Assembly: GCA_003481005.1 (NCBI GenBank)
Contig: QUKC01000018.1
Coordinates: 9,029 to 73,028 of the forward strand
Source: Firmicutes bacterium TM09-10
Lineage (GTDB): Bacteria > Bacillota > Clostridia > Lachnospirales > Lachnospiraceae
Direction of reading: 5' to 3'
Length of the DNA stretch: 64,000 nucleotides
Shown here: positions 31,864 through 40,015 of the stretch, piece after piece
Numbering within the stretch: position 1 is the first letter of the stretch
Layout: each line of letters opens with the position of its first letter
The notes under the pieces: model-generated
Told to the model about the DNA's origin: nothing
The model's input: the letters and a program-made list of their open reading frames with translations, nothing else
Database searches by the model: none
Position numbers and translations under genes: made by a program

Positions 31864-32775
31864 TCACAGGTTTTTCCGGGACGATATCAAAAGCTGCTGG
31901 ATCCGGGCAACGTCAGCGTCCAGATGAATGAGAAGCGCCGGATACGTCTGGTGGAGACGGGCGTCTAAAATGGCATTGTCGACAAGAAGCCGGTTATCCT
32001 GCGTTGTATCGGCAGCAGCCAGGAAGAAGAGCAGAGGGCTGCCCCAGGAAAGCATCTCGGAAATCTGTGAGTCGGAGATCCTTTCAGCCGCGTTTGTATT
32101 GTCGTATGTGCGGCAGACACCGTAGATACGCTGGCGCGCATTCAAAAGGTCGACAAGCTGACGGCTCTGCAGGGAGCCGAACGGAACCAGAAATGCGAGG
32201 TTGTCGCAGCTGCAGGTGAGTTCCAGAAGGTCGTCCGAGTAGGTGCAGTCGGTGTCCATGAAGTCGAGGAAAAAGCTGCAGTCAGGAAATTCGCGGATAA
32301 GCCCCAGCTGTCTGGTGTCTGTGGTAATGCTCTGGGCAGGCATATGGAGACGGAACGCGTAGGTACCATTTTTCAGGGCGGCGGAGAGCTGTTCTTTTAA
32401 CTGGGAGGCAGAGCTTTCCGGAGAAAGGGAGATCTCTGCAAGCCAGTGCGGATAGTCTTTTTCAGCGGTAATCTGACGGAGCCGGGAAGCGCCGCAGGTC
32501 CAGGAATTATAGCCGATATTGATGCCGAGCGTCTTGAGGGAGTCGGTATCGACGGAAGAAACCAGCTGCTTTAGCATTTCATAATAAGGACCGTCTTCGT
32601 TGAGCAGCAATCTCTGGAAGAGGGAAAAAAGCTCTTCCTGAAAACGTCCCTTGGCAAACTGACGTCCGAGGTCAGCCAGACGACGGATACTTCTGTATGG
32701 ATCTTCTTTTATATTTTTGAGGCACTGGCTGACTGCAAAATCGATCAGGCCGCGGGTAATGTCATTTTTCGTCAT
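31864..32775 (-). CDS. Orphan hypothetical protein, 303 aa
   Basis: No family recognised with confidence. Start ATG follows AAAGGAGCCGTT. An N-terminal helical domain of about 90 residues with many Leu/Arg/Glu is followed by GINIGYNSWTCGASRLR near 105 and alternating strand-helix units (HWLAEISLSP, YAFRLHMP, CSFFLDFMDTDC, NLAFLVPFGS, LLFFLAAAD) suggesting a TIM-like barrel. The CxxxCxxC cluster motif of radical-SAM enzymes is absent, although scattered Cys occur. No signal or membrane segment. Neighbours give no hint. Confidence 0.65.
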   Translation of the reverse strand: MTKNDITRGLIDFAVSQCLKNIKEDPYRSIRRLADLGRQFAKGRFQEELFSLFQRLLLNEDGPYYEMLKQLVSSVDTDSLKTLGINIGYNSWTCGASRLRQITAEKDYPHWLAEISLSPESSASQLKEQLSAALKNGTYAFRLHMPAQSITTDTRQLGLIREFPDCSFFLDFMDTDCTYSDDLLELTCSCDNLAFLVPFGSLQSRQLVDLLNARQRIYGVCRTYDNTNAAERISDSQISEMLSWGSPLLFFLAAADTTQDNRLLVDNAILDARLHQTYPALLIHLDADVARIQQLLISSRKNL

Positions 32776-32878
32776 AACGGCTCCTTTGACTGGTTGTAAG
32801 TTTATAAATAGACAAAAATCAGTTTTTTTTCTATTTTAACGTACTTATAGCTTACATGAGAACATAAAATAAAAAAAT

Positions 32879-32929
32879 GGACAGATATTTTGAACTGTCC
32901 GAAAGTGAGACATTCAAAATGGTCTGTCC
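32879..32929 (-). terminator. Long hairpin terminator, minus strand
   Basis: Outer stem GGACAGA/TCTGTCC and inner stem ATTTTGAA/TTCAAAAT. On the minus strand it is followed by ATTTTTTTATTTT. It would end transcripts from the M24 peptidase gene after passing the family-A repeats. Confidence 0.7.
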
Positions 32930-32940
32930 TTTTCCCGTAA

Positions 32941-32961
32941 CAATAGAATGCCCGCAGCGCG
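32941..32961. repeat. Half copy of family-A palindrome
   Basis: CAATAGAATG followed by CCCGCAGCGCG: a left arm without its partner, directly upstream of a full copy. Confidence 0.7.
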
Positions 32962-32976
32962 ACCTTTTATTCATGA

Positions 32977-33009
32977 CAATAGAATGCTCGCAGAGCGTGC
33001 ATTCTATTG
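32977..33009. repeat. Family-A interspersed palindrome, copy 5
   Basis: Identical to the 11788 copy, including the preceding TTCATGA. Lies 40 bp beyond the 3' end of the M24 peptidase gene. Confidence 0.9.
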
Positions 33010-33049
33010 TTGTGTACAAATTTTTTAGAGGATAGAATGCGGCGGCAGG

Positions 33050-34129
33050 TCAGCCAATGACTTTCCAATGTTTGTCGGCGTGGTTTAAAACCTCGCAGCC
33101 GTCAGCAGTGACTAACACAAGGTCTTCTACACGAACACCAAATTTGCCGGGCAGATAGACGCCGGGTTCGATGGAGAAGGTCATGCCCTCCTGAACCTCA
33201 GCCGAATTGCCCTGGCTGACGTCGCCGGCTTCATGGGCCTGCATGCCGATGGAGTGTCCGAGACGATGCGTGAAATATTCGCCGTATCCTGCTTCGGAGA
33301 TCACGTCCCGCGCTGCCTTGTCCAGATCGCAGAAACGCACGCCTGGACGAATCAGGCTTTCCGCTTTTTCGTTGGCGCTGCGGACGAGGTCGTGGATCGC
33401 AGCGTAGTCCGGATCGGCCGTTTCGCAGAAAAAGGTACGGGTCATATCGGAGCAGTAGCCCTCTTTTTCACAGCCCATATCGATAACGATGCCGTCGCCG
33501 GGCTTTAATACGGTGTCGTCAGGCTCGTGGTGCGGGTCAGCAGCGTTTGCACCGAACGAAACTATGGTGGAAAAGCTTTCTATACATCCGGCTTCTTTAT
33601 AGAGAGAGCGGATATAATCTGCACATTCCAGCTCGGTCATGCCTGCTTTGATGTGGGCGGCAGCTTTTTCGATGCAGACATCGTTTAAAAGGGACGCCTC
33701 ACGCATTTTCTGACGCTCATATTCGTCCTTGATTGCGCGCTCGCCGTCGATGCAGGAGGATGCGTTTACATAGCGGACATTGGGATGATGCTCCATCAGG
33801 GCGAGCAGGAAACGTGCGGGCCAGTTTTTGTCGATACCCATGTCTACGTTGCCGTCCACCAGCCCCGCGATAACGGCAACGCCGTCGTCTGTATCGGAAA
33901 ACCAGGTTTTCGGGATATCGATATCCGGGACAACAAAAAGATTATTTAAGAAAAAGCGATGCTTTCCGTCAGTGCGCAGGTACAGCGCATAGAGACGTTC
34001 GTAAGGGTCAACCCATACGCCGGTCAGATAGCGGATGCTCAAAGGATCGCTGACGATCATCTGAGTCAGACCCATTTTGGTTAAGCGGGAGCAGACATGC
34101 TCCAGCCGTGTTATATACATCTGTTCCAT
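33050..34129 (-). CDS. M24 family Xaa-Pro aminopeptidase-like protein
   Basis: 359 aa, two-domain creatinase/prolidase fold. The N-terminal domain (1-125) contains SDPLSIRYLTGVWVDPYERLY. The pita-bread domain keeps the five metal ligands: Asp in VIDMGCEKEGYCSDMTRTF near 218-229, His in HRLGHSIGMQAHE near 292, Glu in FSIEPGVYLPG near 322 and Glu in GVRVEDLVLVT near 335. Should remove N-terminal residues preceding proline from peptides in the cytoplasm. Single-gene minus-strand unit; AAAGGAGATTTTTT upstream of ATG. Confidence 0.93.
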   Translation of the reverse strand: MEQMYITRLEHVCSRLTKMGLTQMIVSDPLSIRYLTGVWVDPYERLYALYLRTDGKHRFFLNNLFVVPDIDIPKTWFSDTDDGVAVIAGLVDGNVDMGIDKNWPARFLLALMEHHPNVRYVNASSCIDGERAIKDEYERQKMREASLLNDVCIEKAAAHIKAGMTELECADYIRSLYKEAGCIESFSTIVSFGANAADPHHEPDDTVLKPGDGIVIDMGCEKEGYCSDMTRTFFCETADPDYAAIHDLVRSANEKAESLIRPGVRFCDLDKAARDVISEAGYGEYFTHRLGHSIGMQAHEAGDVSQGNSAEVQEGMTFSIEPGVYLPGKFGVRVEDLVLVTADGCEVLNHADKHWKVIG

Positions 34130-34219
34130 AGAAAAAATCTCCTTTCATGATAAGGAATGCGCCAGGGGCGCTGCGCATTTATCATAATCCTTTCGGATAG
34201 CGGATGACAAGGTATTTTT

Positions 34220-34277
34220 GCGAATGGCGCGAGTGAACAGTAACAAAATTCATTACAGTTCATTTGTACCATTTGCG
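34220..34277. repeat. Family-C hairpin copy
   Basis: Left arm GCGAATGGCGCGAGTGAACA (from 34220), a short loop, right arm TTACAGTTCATTTGTACC through 34277; about 20 of 24 arm positions are complementary. Related to the ends of the composite element at 26744-26876. Confidence 0.75.
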
Positions 34278-34411
34278 TATAAAATCGACGGAAACCGGAA
34301 ACGCTGTAAATGGCTGGCAGACAGTTCAAACGATAGGGTCGTTTCATGACTATGTCATTGCATTATATGACTATGTCATGTCTGCCATGCTATCTGAAAG
34401 GAGGCTGAAAA

Positions 34412-34615
34412 ATGAGCAAGACACTGGATTATATCGCGTTGATCGTCGTCTTTATTGGAGCTGTCAACTGGGGACTGATCGGATTGTTCCGGCTGGATCT
34501 GGTGCGGCTGATCTTTGGGGATATGACGTGGATCAGCCGGATTATTTATGTGCTGGTCGGAATTTGCGGCATCTATTTGCTGACATTTCTGGGTAGGGTT
34601 GACCAGGAGGCGTAA
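34412..34615 (+). CDS. DUF378 family small membrane protein
   Basis: 67 aa, two membrane helices. LDYIALIVVFIGAVNWGLIGLF and ISRIIYVLVGICGIYLLTF match the short DUF378 family, whose first helix carries the conserved GAVNWGLIG. Function of the family is unknown. Start after GAAAGGAGGCTGAAAA. Flanked on both sides by repeat-rich noncoding DNA and apparently a single-gene unit. Confidence 0.9.
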   Translation: MSKTLDYIALIVVFIGAVNWGLIGLFRLDLVRLIFGDMTWISRIIYVLVGICGIYLLTFLGRVDQEA

Positions 34616-34693
34616 GCCGTCGAAAAGTAGTCCGAACGCAGTTTCAGGGAATTTTATCGGTATGACAGGAAACAACGTTTCGGCGGTTCATTT

Positions 34694-34760
34694 CGCACCT
34701 GAGCATTGCAGTGTTCAGGTGCGGATGAACTGTACAGTTCACTCGCACCATTCGCGGTGA
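34694..34760. repeat. Family-C palindromes (two stacked hairpins)
   Basis: CGCACCTGA (34694-34702) pairs with TCAGGTGCG (34715-34723). Directly after is a perfect 16-bp palindrome TGAACTGTACAGTTCA (34726-34741), followed by CTCGCACCATTCGCGG, the family-C end sequence. Confidence 0.75.
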
Positions 34761-34803
34761 CGGAACGGTTGAATCTAAAACGCAGACATAGTAAAATAAG
34801 AAT

Positions 34804-34996
34804 GATGTCGGGGTCAAAAGCCCCCGACTTGATGCCTACGGATTGTTTCGTGCTGCGCACTTCCACAATCCTGCCCGATAGTCGCATATCGTGGGCTTAT
34901 CATCCCACTTTTATGCTTCTATCGGGGCGGGTCACAAGGTCTTTCACCCACCTATGAGCAAGCTCATGTGGGCTTAGACCTTTTGACCCTGGCATC
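34804..34996. ncRNA. Candidate multi-hairpin structured element, unassigned
   Basis: 193 nt closed by a 17-bp stem (34804-34820 with 34980-34996, two G-T pairs). Inside: GGATTGT/ACAATCC (34840-34846, 34865-34871) with an inner GTGC/GCAC; CCCGATAG/CTATCGGG (34874-34881, 34919-34926) containing GCATA/TATGC and GTGGG/CCCAC; AAGGTCT/AGACCTT (34936-34942, 34976-34982) containing CCCAC/GTGGG and ATGAGC/GCTCAT. GTCGGGG/CCCCGAC (34807-34813, 34822-34828) offers a hairpin exclusive with the closing stem. No ORF of note. It ends 61 nt before the yitT-like start. Strand is undetermined. I cannot assign it to a known RNA class. Confidence 0.6.
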
Positions 34997-35057
34997 GTAA
35001 GAATACAGGGATTGCCTGGTGCAATAAAAATCTGCAGGGAAAAGCAGGAGGACAGGA

Positions 35058-35981
35058 ATGGGAGAGACAAAGGAAGAAAAACGGGGACAATTTCAGCGTT
35101 TGGAAGGAGAAATTGCAGAAGAATCCAAACGGCTGGCGATCGCAATCGGGGGCGCGGCAATTTATTCAGCGGGCGTCAATTTGTTTATCGTACCGGCAGG
35201 ATTGTACAGTGGAGGCATTATGGGTTTTGCCCAGATTGTACGAACGATTTTGGTCAGTTATCTGCATCTGCCGATTCAGAATTTTGATATCGCGGGTCTG
35301 ATTTATTATGCGATCAATATTCCGGTGCTTCTGCTCGGTATGAAAGATATTGGAAAACAGTTTTTCGTAAAAACGATTTGCTGTCTGACAGCGGTGACGA
35401 TATTTTTGTCGTTTATCCCGATTCCGACGGAGACGCTTTTACATAATGACATTCTGGGCAGCACGGTGATCGGTGCCCTGATGTGCGGCTTTGGCATGGG
35501 AACGGCGCTCCGGATGGGAGCATCGCTGGGCGGAACTGATATTATTGCGCTGCTTTTGATCAAATGGAAGAAAAATATCAGCGTCGGCAAGGTCAATATC
35601 ATCACGAACGCCGTACTTTACGGAATCTGCCTGTTCCTGTTTGACGTCAGCACCGTGATTTATTCTCTGATCTACGCGGCGGTCAGCGCGTTTGCGGTCG
35701 ATCACGAGCATTCACAGAACATTAACGTCGAGGTGCGGATTATCACGAAGCTGGACGACAAGGGACTGGAGCAGGAAATTCTGCAGAAGATGGACAGAGG
35801 AATTACTCGTCTGGAAAGCACGGGCGCTTACACGAATGAAAAGTCGAACATGCTTTACATTCTCGTGTCCAAGTACGAGGTCGGTCAGCTGAAAAACATT
35901 GTGCTCAAATACGATCCGCATGCGTTTATTGTTATGAATGAGGGCGTGACGGTTATCGGACATTATAAAAAGAAGCTGTAA
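35058..35981 (+). CDS. YitT family membrane protein (DUF161/DUF2179)
   Basis: 307 aa. Five to six membrane helices between residues 33 and 205, with the family motifs GVNLFIVPAGLYSGGIMGFAQI near 40 and MGTALRMGASLGGTDIIALL near 150, then a cytoplasmic DUF2179 domain (residues 220-305: VRIITKLDDKGLEQEILQKMDRGITRLESTGAYT). Function of YitT proteins is unclear, with transport or sensing proposed. The start follows AGGAGGACAGGA. Directly downstream of the structured element (34804-34996), which could be its leader. A strong terminator follows. Confidence 0.93.
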   Translation: MGETKEEKRGQFQRLEGEIAEESKRLAIAIGGAAIYSAGVNLFIVPAGLYSGGIMGFAQIVRTILVSYLHLPIQNFDIAGLIYYAINIPVLLLGMKDIGKQFFVKTICCLTAVTIFLSFIPIPTETLLHNDILGSTVIGALMCGFGMGTALRMGASLGGTDIIALLLIKWKKNISVGKVNIITNAVLYGICLFLFDVSTVIYSLIYAAVSAFAVDHEHSQNINVEVRIITKLDDKGLEQEILQKMDRGITRLESTGAYTNEKSNMLYILVSKYEVGQLKNIVLKYDPHAFIVMNEGVTVIGHYKKKL

Positions 35982-35987
35982 AAAATG

Positions 35988-36028
35988 GTAAAAAATGGCA
36001 TCCATGATAGAGTGGGTGCCATTTTTTA
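35988..36028 (+). terminator. Terminator after the yitT-like gene
   Basis: AAAAAATGGCATCC, 10-nt loop, GGGTGCCATTTTTT: symmetrical A/T tracts allow use in both directions, serving the convergent DUF1846 gene as well. Confidence 0.9.
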
Positions 36029-36086
36029 CATAATAAACATGGCGGAGCAAAATAATGTTGAATTTGTACTCCGCCGGAAATCCTGT

Positions 36087-37568
36087 TTACTGTTTTTTTA
36101 CATCTTTCTCTTCATTTTTCGGTTCGCAGGTCAGATGCATGCCGAGCTTTTTGAAGATGCCCTCATCTACAGAGGAAAGCAGGACGGAGGAATGAACCTC
36201 ACATCCTTTTAAGAGCGGAACCGCATTCAGGGCGCGGGCAGCGTCCGGGCTGGTTGCAGCACTGATGGAAAGTGCGATCAGAATTTCGTCCGTATGAAGA
36301 CGGGGGTTCTGGCTGCCCAGATAGTTGATCTTGAGGGTCTGGATCGGGTGGATCGCATCCGGAGATACCAGATGGATCTCATGATCGATGCCTGCAAGAA
36401 TCTTTAAGGCGTTGAGCAGGCAGGCTGCGGATGCGCCGAGCAGGTCGGAGGTCTTGCCGGTCACCAGAGTGCCGTCAGGAAGCTCGATGGCAGCGGCGGG
36501 AGCGCCGGTAGCCTCTTCGCGGTTCATGGCAGCAGCGATTACCTTGCGGTCTGCAACGGTAATTCCAGCCTGCTTCATCAGAAGCTCGAGCTTGTACAAA
36601 ACGGCGGGCGTGGAGTTTCCGCGCTTTAAGTCGCATAAGCAGTTGTAATAACGGCGGATGATTTCCTGTCTGGAGGCTTCCTTGCAGGCCTCATCGTCGA
36701 TGATACAGTTGCCAGCCATGTTGACGCCCATATCCGTAGGGGACTTGTAAGGACATTCACCCATGATTTCTTCAAAAATAGCGCTCAGAACAGGGAAAAT
36801 CTCAACGTCGCGGTTGTAGTTGACGGTGGTAACGCCGTAAGCTTCCAGATGGAACGGGTCGATCATGTTGACGTCGTTTAAATCAGCGGTAGCAGCCTCA
36901 TAGGCGAGGTTGACCGGGTGCTTTAATGGCAGATTCCAGATCGGGAATGTCTCGAACTTGGCGTAGCCGGCGTTGACGCCGCGCAGATGCTCATGATACA
37001 GCTGGGAAAGGCAGGTAGCCATTTTGCCGCTGCCGGGTCCGGGTGCGGTTACGACAACGAGCGGACGGCTGGTTTCGATATAATCGTTTTTGCCGTAGCC
37101 TTCTTCACTGACGATTTTTTCCACGTTGGTCGGATAACCTTCAATAATATAGTGGATATAGCAGCGGATGCCGAGGGTTTCGAGCTTTTTGCGGAACAGG
37201 TCCGCAGCGGGCTGACCGGCATACTGTGTGATGACAACGCTTCCGACGTAAAGACCGATATTGCGGAATGCTTCTGTAAGACGCAGCACCTCGAGGTCAT
37301 AAGTCAGACCGAGATCACGGCGTGTTTTGTTGGTTTCCAGCGCACTGGCGGAGATCGCGATGACGATTTCTGCCTGATCCTTTAACTGGAGCAGCATTTT
37401 TAATTTACTGTCCGGCTCGAATCCGGGCAGTACTCTGGCCGCATGATAGTCGTCGAACAACTTGCCGCCAAATTCCAGATACAGTTTATCCCCGAACATG
37501 GAAATTCGTTCGCGGATATGGGCAGACTGCATCTGCAGATACTTTTGATTGTCAAAACCGATATTCAT
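36087..37568 (-). CDS. DUF1846 domain-containing protein
   Basis: 493 aa, the usual length of this family. N-terminal [21 protein letters not shown], then a P-loop-like [19 protein letters not shown] near residue 170, [36 protein letters not shown] near 213, and the VNYNRDVE region. Crystal structures of relatives exist but the function remains unknown; the GSGK loop hints at nucleotide binding. Minus strand with its own upstream region (TATAAT on the minus strand at 37648-37653) and a perfect inverted repeat between promoter and start. Family certain, role unknown. Confidence 0.92.
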   Translation of the reverse strand: MNIGFDNQKYLQMQSAHIRERISMFGDKLYLEFGGKLFDDYHAARVLPGFEPDSKLKMLLQLKDQAEIVIAISASALETNKTRRDLGLTYDLEVLRLTEAFRNIGLYVGSVVITQYAGQPAADLFRKKLETLGIRCYIHYIIEGYPTNVEKIVSEEGYGKNDYIETSRPLVVVTAPGPGSGKMATCLSQLYHEHLRGVNAGYAKFETFPIWNLPLKHPVNLAYEAATADLNDVNMIDPFHLEAYGVTTVNYNRDVEIFPVLSAIFEEIMGECPYKSPTDMGVNMAGNCIIDDEACKEASRQEIIRRYYNCLCDLKRGNSTPAVLYKLELLMKQAGITVADRKVIAAAMNREEATGAPAAAIELPDGTLVTGKTSDLLGASAACLLNALKILAGIDHEIHLVSPDAIHPIQTLKINYLGSQNPRLHTDEILIALSISAATSPDAARALNAVPLLKGCEVHSSVLLSSVDEGIFKKLGMHLTCEPKNEEKDVKKQ

Positions 37569-37613
37569 AAGAAACTCCCTGTGTAAACTTTAGTGTAGCA
37601 GTTACTTGAAAAA

Positions 37614-37633
37614 TCGTGACGGATTCGTCACGA
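37614..37633. promoter_or_regulatory. Inverted repeat upstream of the DUF1846 gene
   Basis: TCGTGACG, GATT, CGTCACGA: perfect 8-bp arms placed about 15-35 bp downstream of a minus-strand TATAAT. It could be a repressor operator or a leader hairpin with a four-base loop. Confidence 0.45.
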
Positions 37634-37755
37634 CAAACTCTGCCACAATTATATAACGCATTGAAAGAAAAAATCTACCGTTTCCTGAGAAAAAATCTGC
37701 AGATATTTCGCGGAAAGGAACTGACGCTTGATTTTACAGGCTCTTTCCGCTATGA

Positions 37756-37835
37756 TTCATGACAATAGAATGCTTGCAGAGCGTGTATTCTATTGTTCAT
37801 GACAATAGAATGCTTGCAGAGCGTGCATTCTATTG
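37756..37835. repeat. Tandem pair of family-A palindromes
   Basis: Two direct copies of a 40-bp unit (TTCATGA plus the 33-nt palindrome), differing at one base (GTGTATTC versus GTGCATTC). Both carry TGC instead of CGC in the inner stem, still able to pair as G-T. Directly upstream of the TAXI gene. Confidence 0.92.
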
Positions 37836-37870
37836 TTTGGTGGAAATGATGGCATAGGAATGGAGACAGA

Positions 37871-38821
37871 ATGAAAAAAAGAATTGGAATTTTTCTGGCG
37901 GCGCTTCTGCTGCTGTCTGGCTGCGGCAGGGACAGCGGTCGGCTGAAAATGGGTGCTGCGGGACTTGGAGGAACGTATCAGGCATTTTCTGATGCGTTTG
38001 CAAAGCTGGAATCCGAGACGAACAACAGGGAGATTGAGGTGCGTACGACCGCCGGATCGGCTGCAAACCTCCGGCTTTTATCCCAGAATTATATTCAGCT
38101 CGCGATGTGTCAGGCGGATTTGCTGGAGGATGCCTGGAACGGAACCGGGCAGTTTGAGGGAACGGAGCCGATCCGTGGATTCGGGGCTGTAGCGGGCGTT
38201 TATGAAGAAGCGTGTCAGATTGTGGTGCGCGCAGACTCTGAAATTTCGACGGTGGAAGAGCTGGAAGGACACAGGGTCAGCGTCGGTGAGGAAGAGTCCG
38301 GGACGAAGCAGAACGCGCTGCAGATTCTGGCGGCATACGGCCTGAATGAAAAGCTGGTGGAGGAAGTCTCCCTGAATTACACGGAGGCTGCGAAGGAGCT
38401 GGAAAATGGCTCGATCGACGCATTTTTCTGTACGGCAGGAGCGCAGACGGCTGCAATCGCGAATCTGGCGCAGCGGACAGGAATCCGGTTCCTGAATGTT
38501 GACGGCGCTGCTGCTGCACGTTTGAAAAAGAGCTATCCGGTCTATGACAGCTGCATCATTGCGGCGGGAACCTATCCGGGACAGGAAGAGGATGTTTCGA
38601 CGGTCGGCGTAAAAGCGGTCTTGCTGGCGAGTGACAGCGTTTCTGCAGAGGTGGTGGAGGAACTGACTGCGCTTTTGTTTGAGGAACAGCAGGAGCTGGA
38701 TTTTGCGCTGCCGGTGGAGCTGATTACGGAAGCGGACGCTGCTGCAGACGGACTTCCGGTTCCGTTCCACAAAGGTGCAGAGCGGTATTATGAGAGCAGA
38801 GGAGAAAAGAGTGAGAATTGA
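37871..38821 (+). CDS. TAXI family solute-binding lipoprotein
   Basis: 316 aa. Lipoprotein signal with lipobox LLSGC (Cys18), then the TAXI core: MGAAGLGGTYQAFSDAFAKL near 27, VRTTAGSAANLRLLSQNYIQLAMCQADLL near 58-86, VAGVYEEACQIVV near 105, and VSVGEEESGTKQNALQILAAYGL near 135. Such proteins bind dicarboxylates or glutamate and normally deliver to TRAP DctQM-type permeases, but no TRAP membrane subunit is present. Instead its last codons overlap a GltS-type symporter by 11 bases. Located just after the tandem palindromes. Confidence 0.9.
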   Translation: MKKRIGIFLAALLLLSGCGRDSGRLKMGAAGLGGTYQAFSDAFAKLESETNNREIEVRTTAGSAANLRLLSQNYIQLAMCQADLLEDAWNGTGQFEGTEPIRGFGAVAGVYEEACQIVVRADSEISTVEELEGHRVSVGEEESGTKQNALQILAAYGLNEKLVEEVSLNYTEAAKELENGSIDAFFCTAGAQTAAIANLAQRTGIRFLNVDGAAAARLKKSYPVYDSCIIAAGTYPGQEEDVSTVGVKAVLLASDSVSAEVVEELTALLFEEQQELDFALPVELITEADAAADGLPVPFHKGAERYYESRGEKSEN

Positions 38822-39998
38822 ACTGGATATGTATCAGACAATGGCAGTTGCAGTGCTTGCTCTGATGCTTGGAAGATATTTAAGAAAAAAGTGCTGGCTG
38901 CTGGAGCGGTTTTGTATTCCAGCACCGGTAATCGGCGGTGTTATTTTTGCAGTGGCAACGTGTATCTGCTATGTGACGGGAATTGCGGAGTTTGTATTTG
39001 ATGATATTTTAAAAGAAGTATTTATGGTGTTTTTCTTTACCTCCGTAGGCTTTCAGGCAAATCTGAAGGTTCTGAAAAGCGGCGGGAAATCCATGATTAT
39101 CTTTCTGGGACTGGTAATCGGTCTGATCGTGCTGCAGAACGGAACTGCGGTAGGCCTGGCGAAGTTTTTGCACCTCGATCCGTTGGTCGGCATGTGTACC
39201 GGCTCGATTCCGATGACGGGCGGACACGGTACGGCGGGTGCGTTTGGTCCCGTGCTGGAGGACTTCGGAATTTCCGGAGCGACGACGGTTTGTACGGCGG
39301 CAGCGACGTTTGGCCTGGTGGCAGGCAGCGTGATGGGCGGACCGCTCGGCGAACGGCTGGTTGAAAAGCGTAATCTTTTGAAAACGGCGATTCCTGAGGA
39401 TGACAGCCTTCTGCTGGAAGAAGATAAAAAACATGAACGCCATGTAAAACAGTATCCGGCTGCATTCTTTCAGCTGGTTCTGGCGATGGGAATCGGAACG
39501 GTACTGTCTCAGGTTTTATCGATGACAGGAATGACATTTCCGATTTATATCGGCGCGATGATCGTAGCCGCCGTGCTGCGGAATCTGAGTGAATACACTG
39601 GGAAATTTCCTATCTATATGGGAGAAATCAATGGCATCGGTGGTATCAGTCTTTCCATGTTCCTTGGTTTGGCGATGATTACGCTGAAGCTGTGGCAGCT
39701 GGCGGAGCTGGCTGTGCCGATGCTCCTGTTGCTGTCAGGACAGGTGCTTTTGATGTTTCTGTACACTTATTTTGTAGTGTTTAGCGTCATGGGAAAAGAC
39801 TATGATGCTGCGGTTATTTGTTCCGGTACCTGCGGTTTCGGTATGGGGGCTACGCCGAATGCGATGGCAAATATGCAGGCAGTGTGTGAAAAATATGTGC
39901 CGTCTGTAAAGGCATATCTGCTGATCCCGATTGTGGGCAGCCTGTTTGCGGATTTTATCAACAGCCTTGTCATTACGCTGTTTATCAATTTCCTGTAA
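38811..39998 (+). CDS. gltS: GltS-type sodium/glutamate symporter
   Basis: 395 aa from the GTG at 38811, chosen because AGAGGAGAAAAGA precedes it; it overlaps the TAXI gene by 11 bases. About ten membrane helices. Family motifs: PVIGGVIFA near 33-45, MTGGHGTAGAFGP near 130, the repeated counterpart YDAAVICSGTCGFGMGATPNAMANMQ near 330, and GEINGIGGISLSMFLGLAMITL near 268. Imports glutamate with sodium. Coupling to a TAXI lipoprotein suggests a binding-protein-assisted secondary transporter, an inference from gene overlap. A 62-aa gene follows within 20 nt. Confidence 0.9.
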   Translation: MRIELDMYQTMAVAVLALMLGRYLRKKCWLLERFCIPAPVIGGVIFAVATCICYVTGIAEFVFDDILKEVFMVFFFTSVGFQANLKVLKSGGKSMIIFLGLVIGLIVLQNGTAVGLAKFLHLDPLVGMCTGSIPMTGGHGTAGAFGPVLEDFGISGATTVCTAAATFGLVAGSVMGGPLGERLVEKRNLLKTAIPEDDSLLLEEDKKHERHVKQYPAAFFQLVLAMGIGTVLSQVLSMTGMTFPIYIGAMIVAAVLRNLSEYTGKFPIYMGEINGIGGISLSMFLGLAMITLKLWQLAELAVPMLLLLSGQVLLMFLYTYFVVFSVMGKDYDAAVICSGTCGFGMGATPNAMANMQAVCEKYVPSVKAYLLIPIVGSLFADFINSLVITLFINFL

Positions 39999-40015
39999 AG
40001 CAAGGGGGAGAAATG

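Noticed and set aside
37756..37835. Tandem 40-bp repeats considered as a minimal CRISPR array
   Set aside because: The units abut with no spacers, the repeat is scattered elsewhere in the window, and no cas gene is present.
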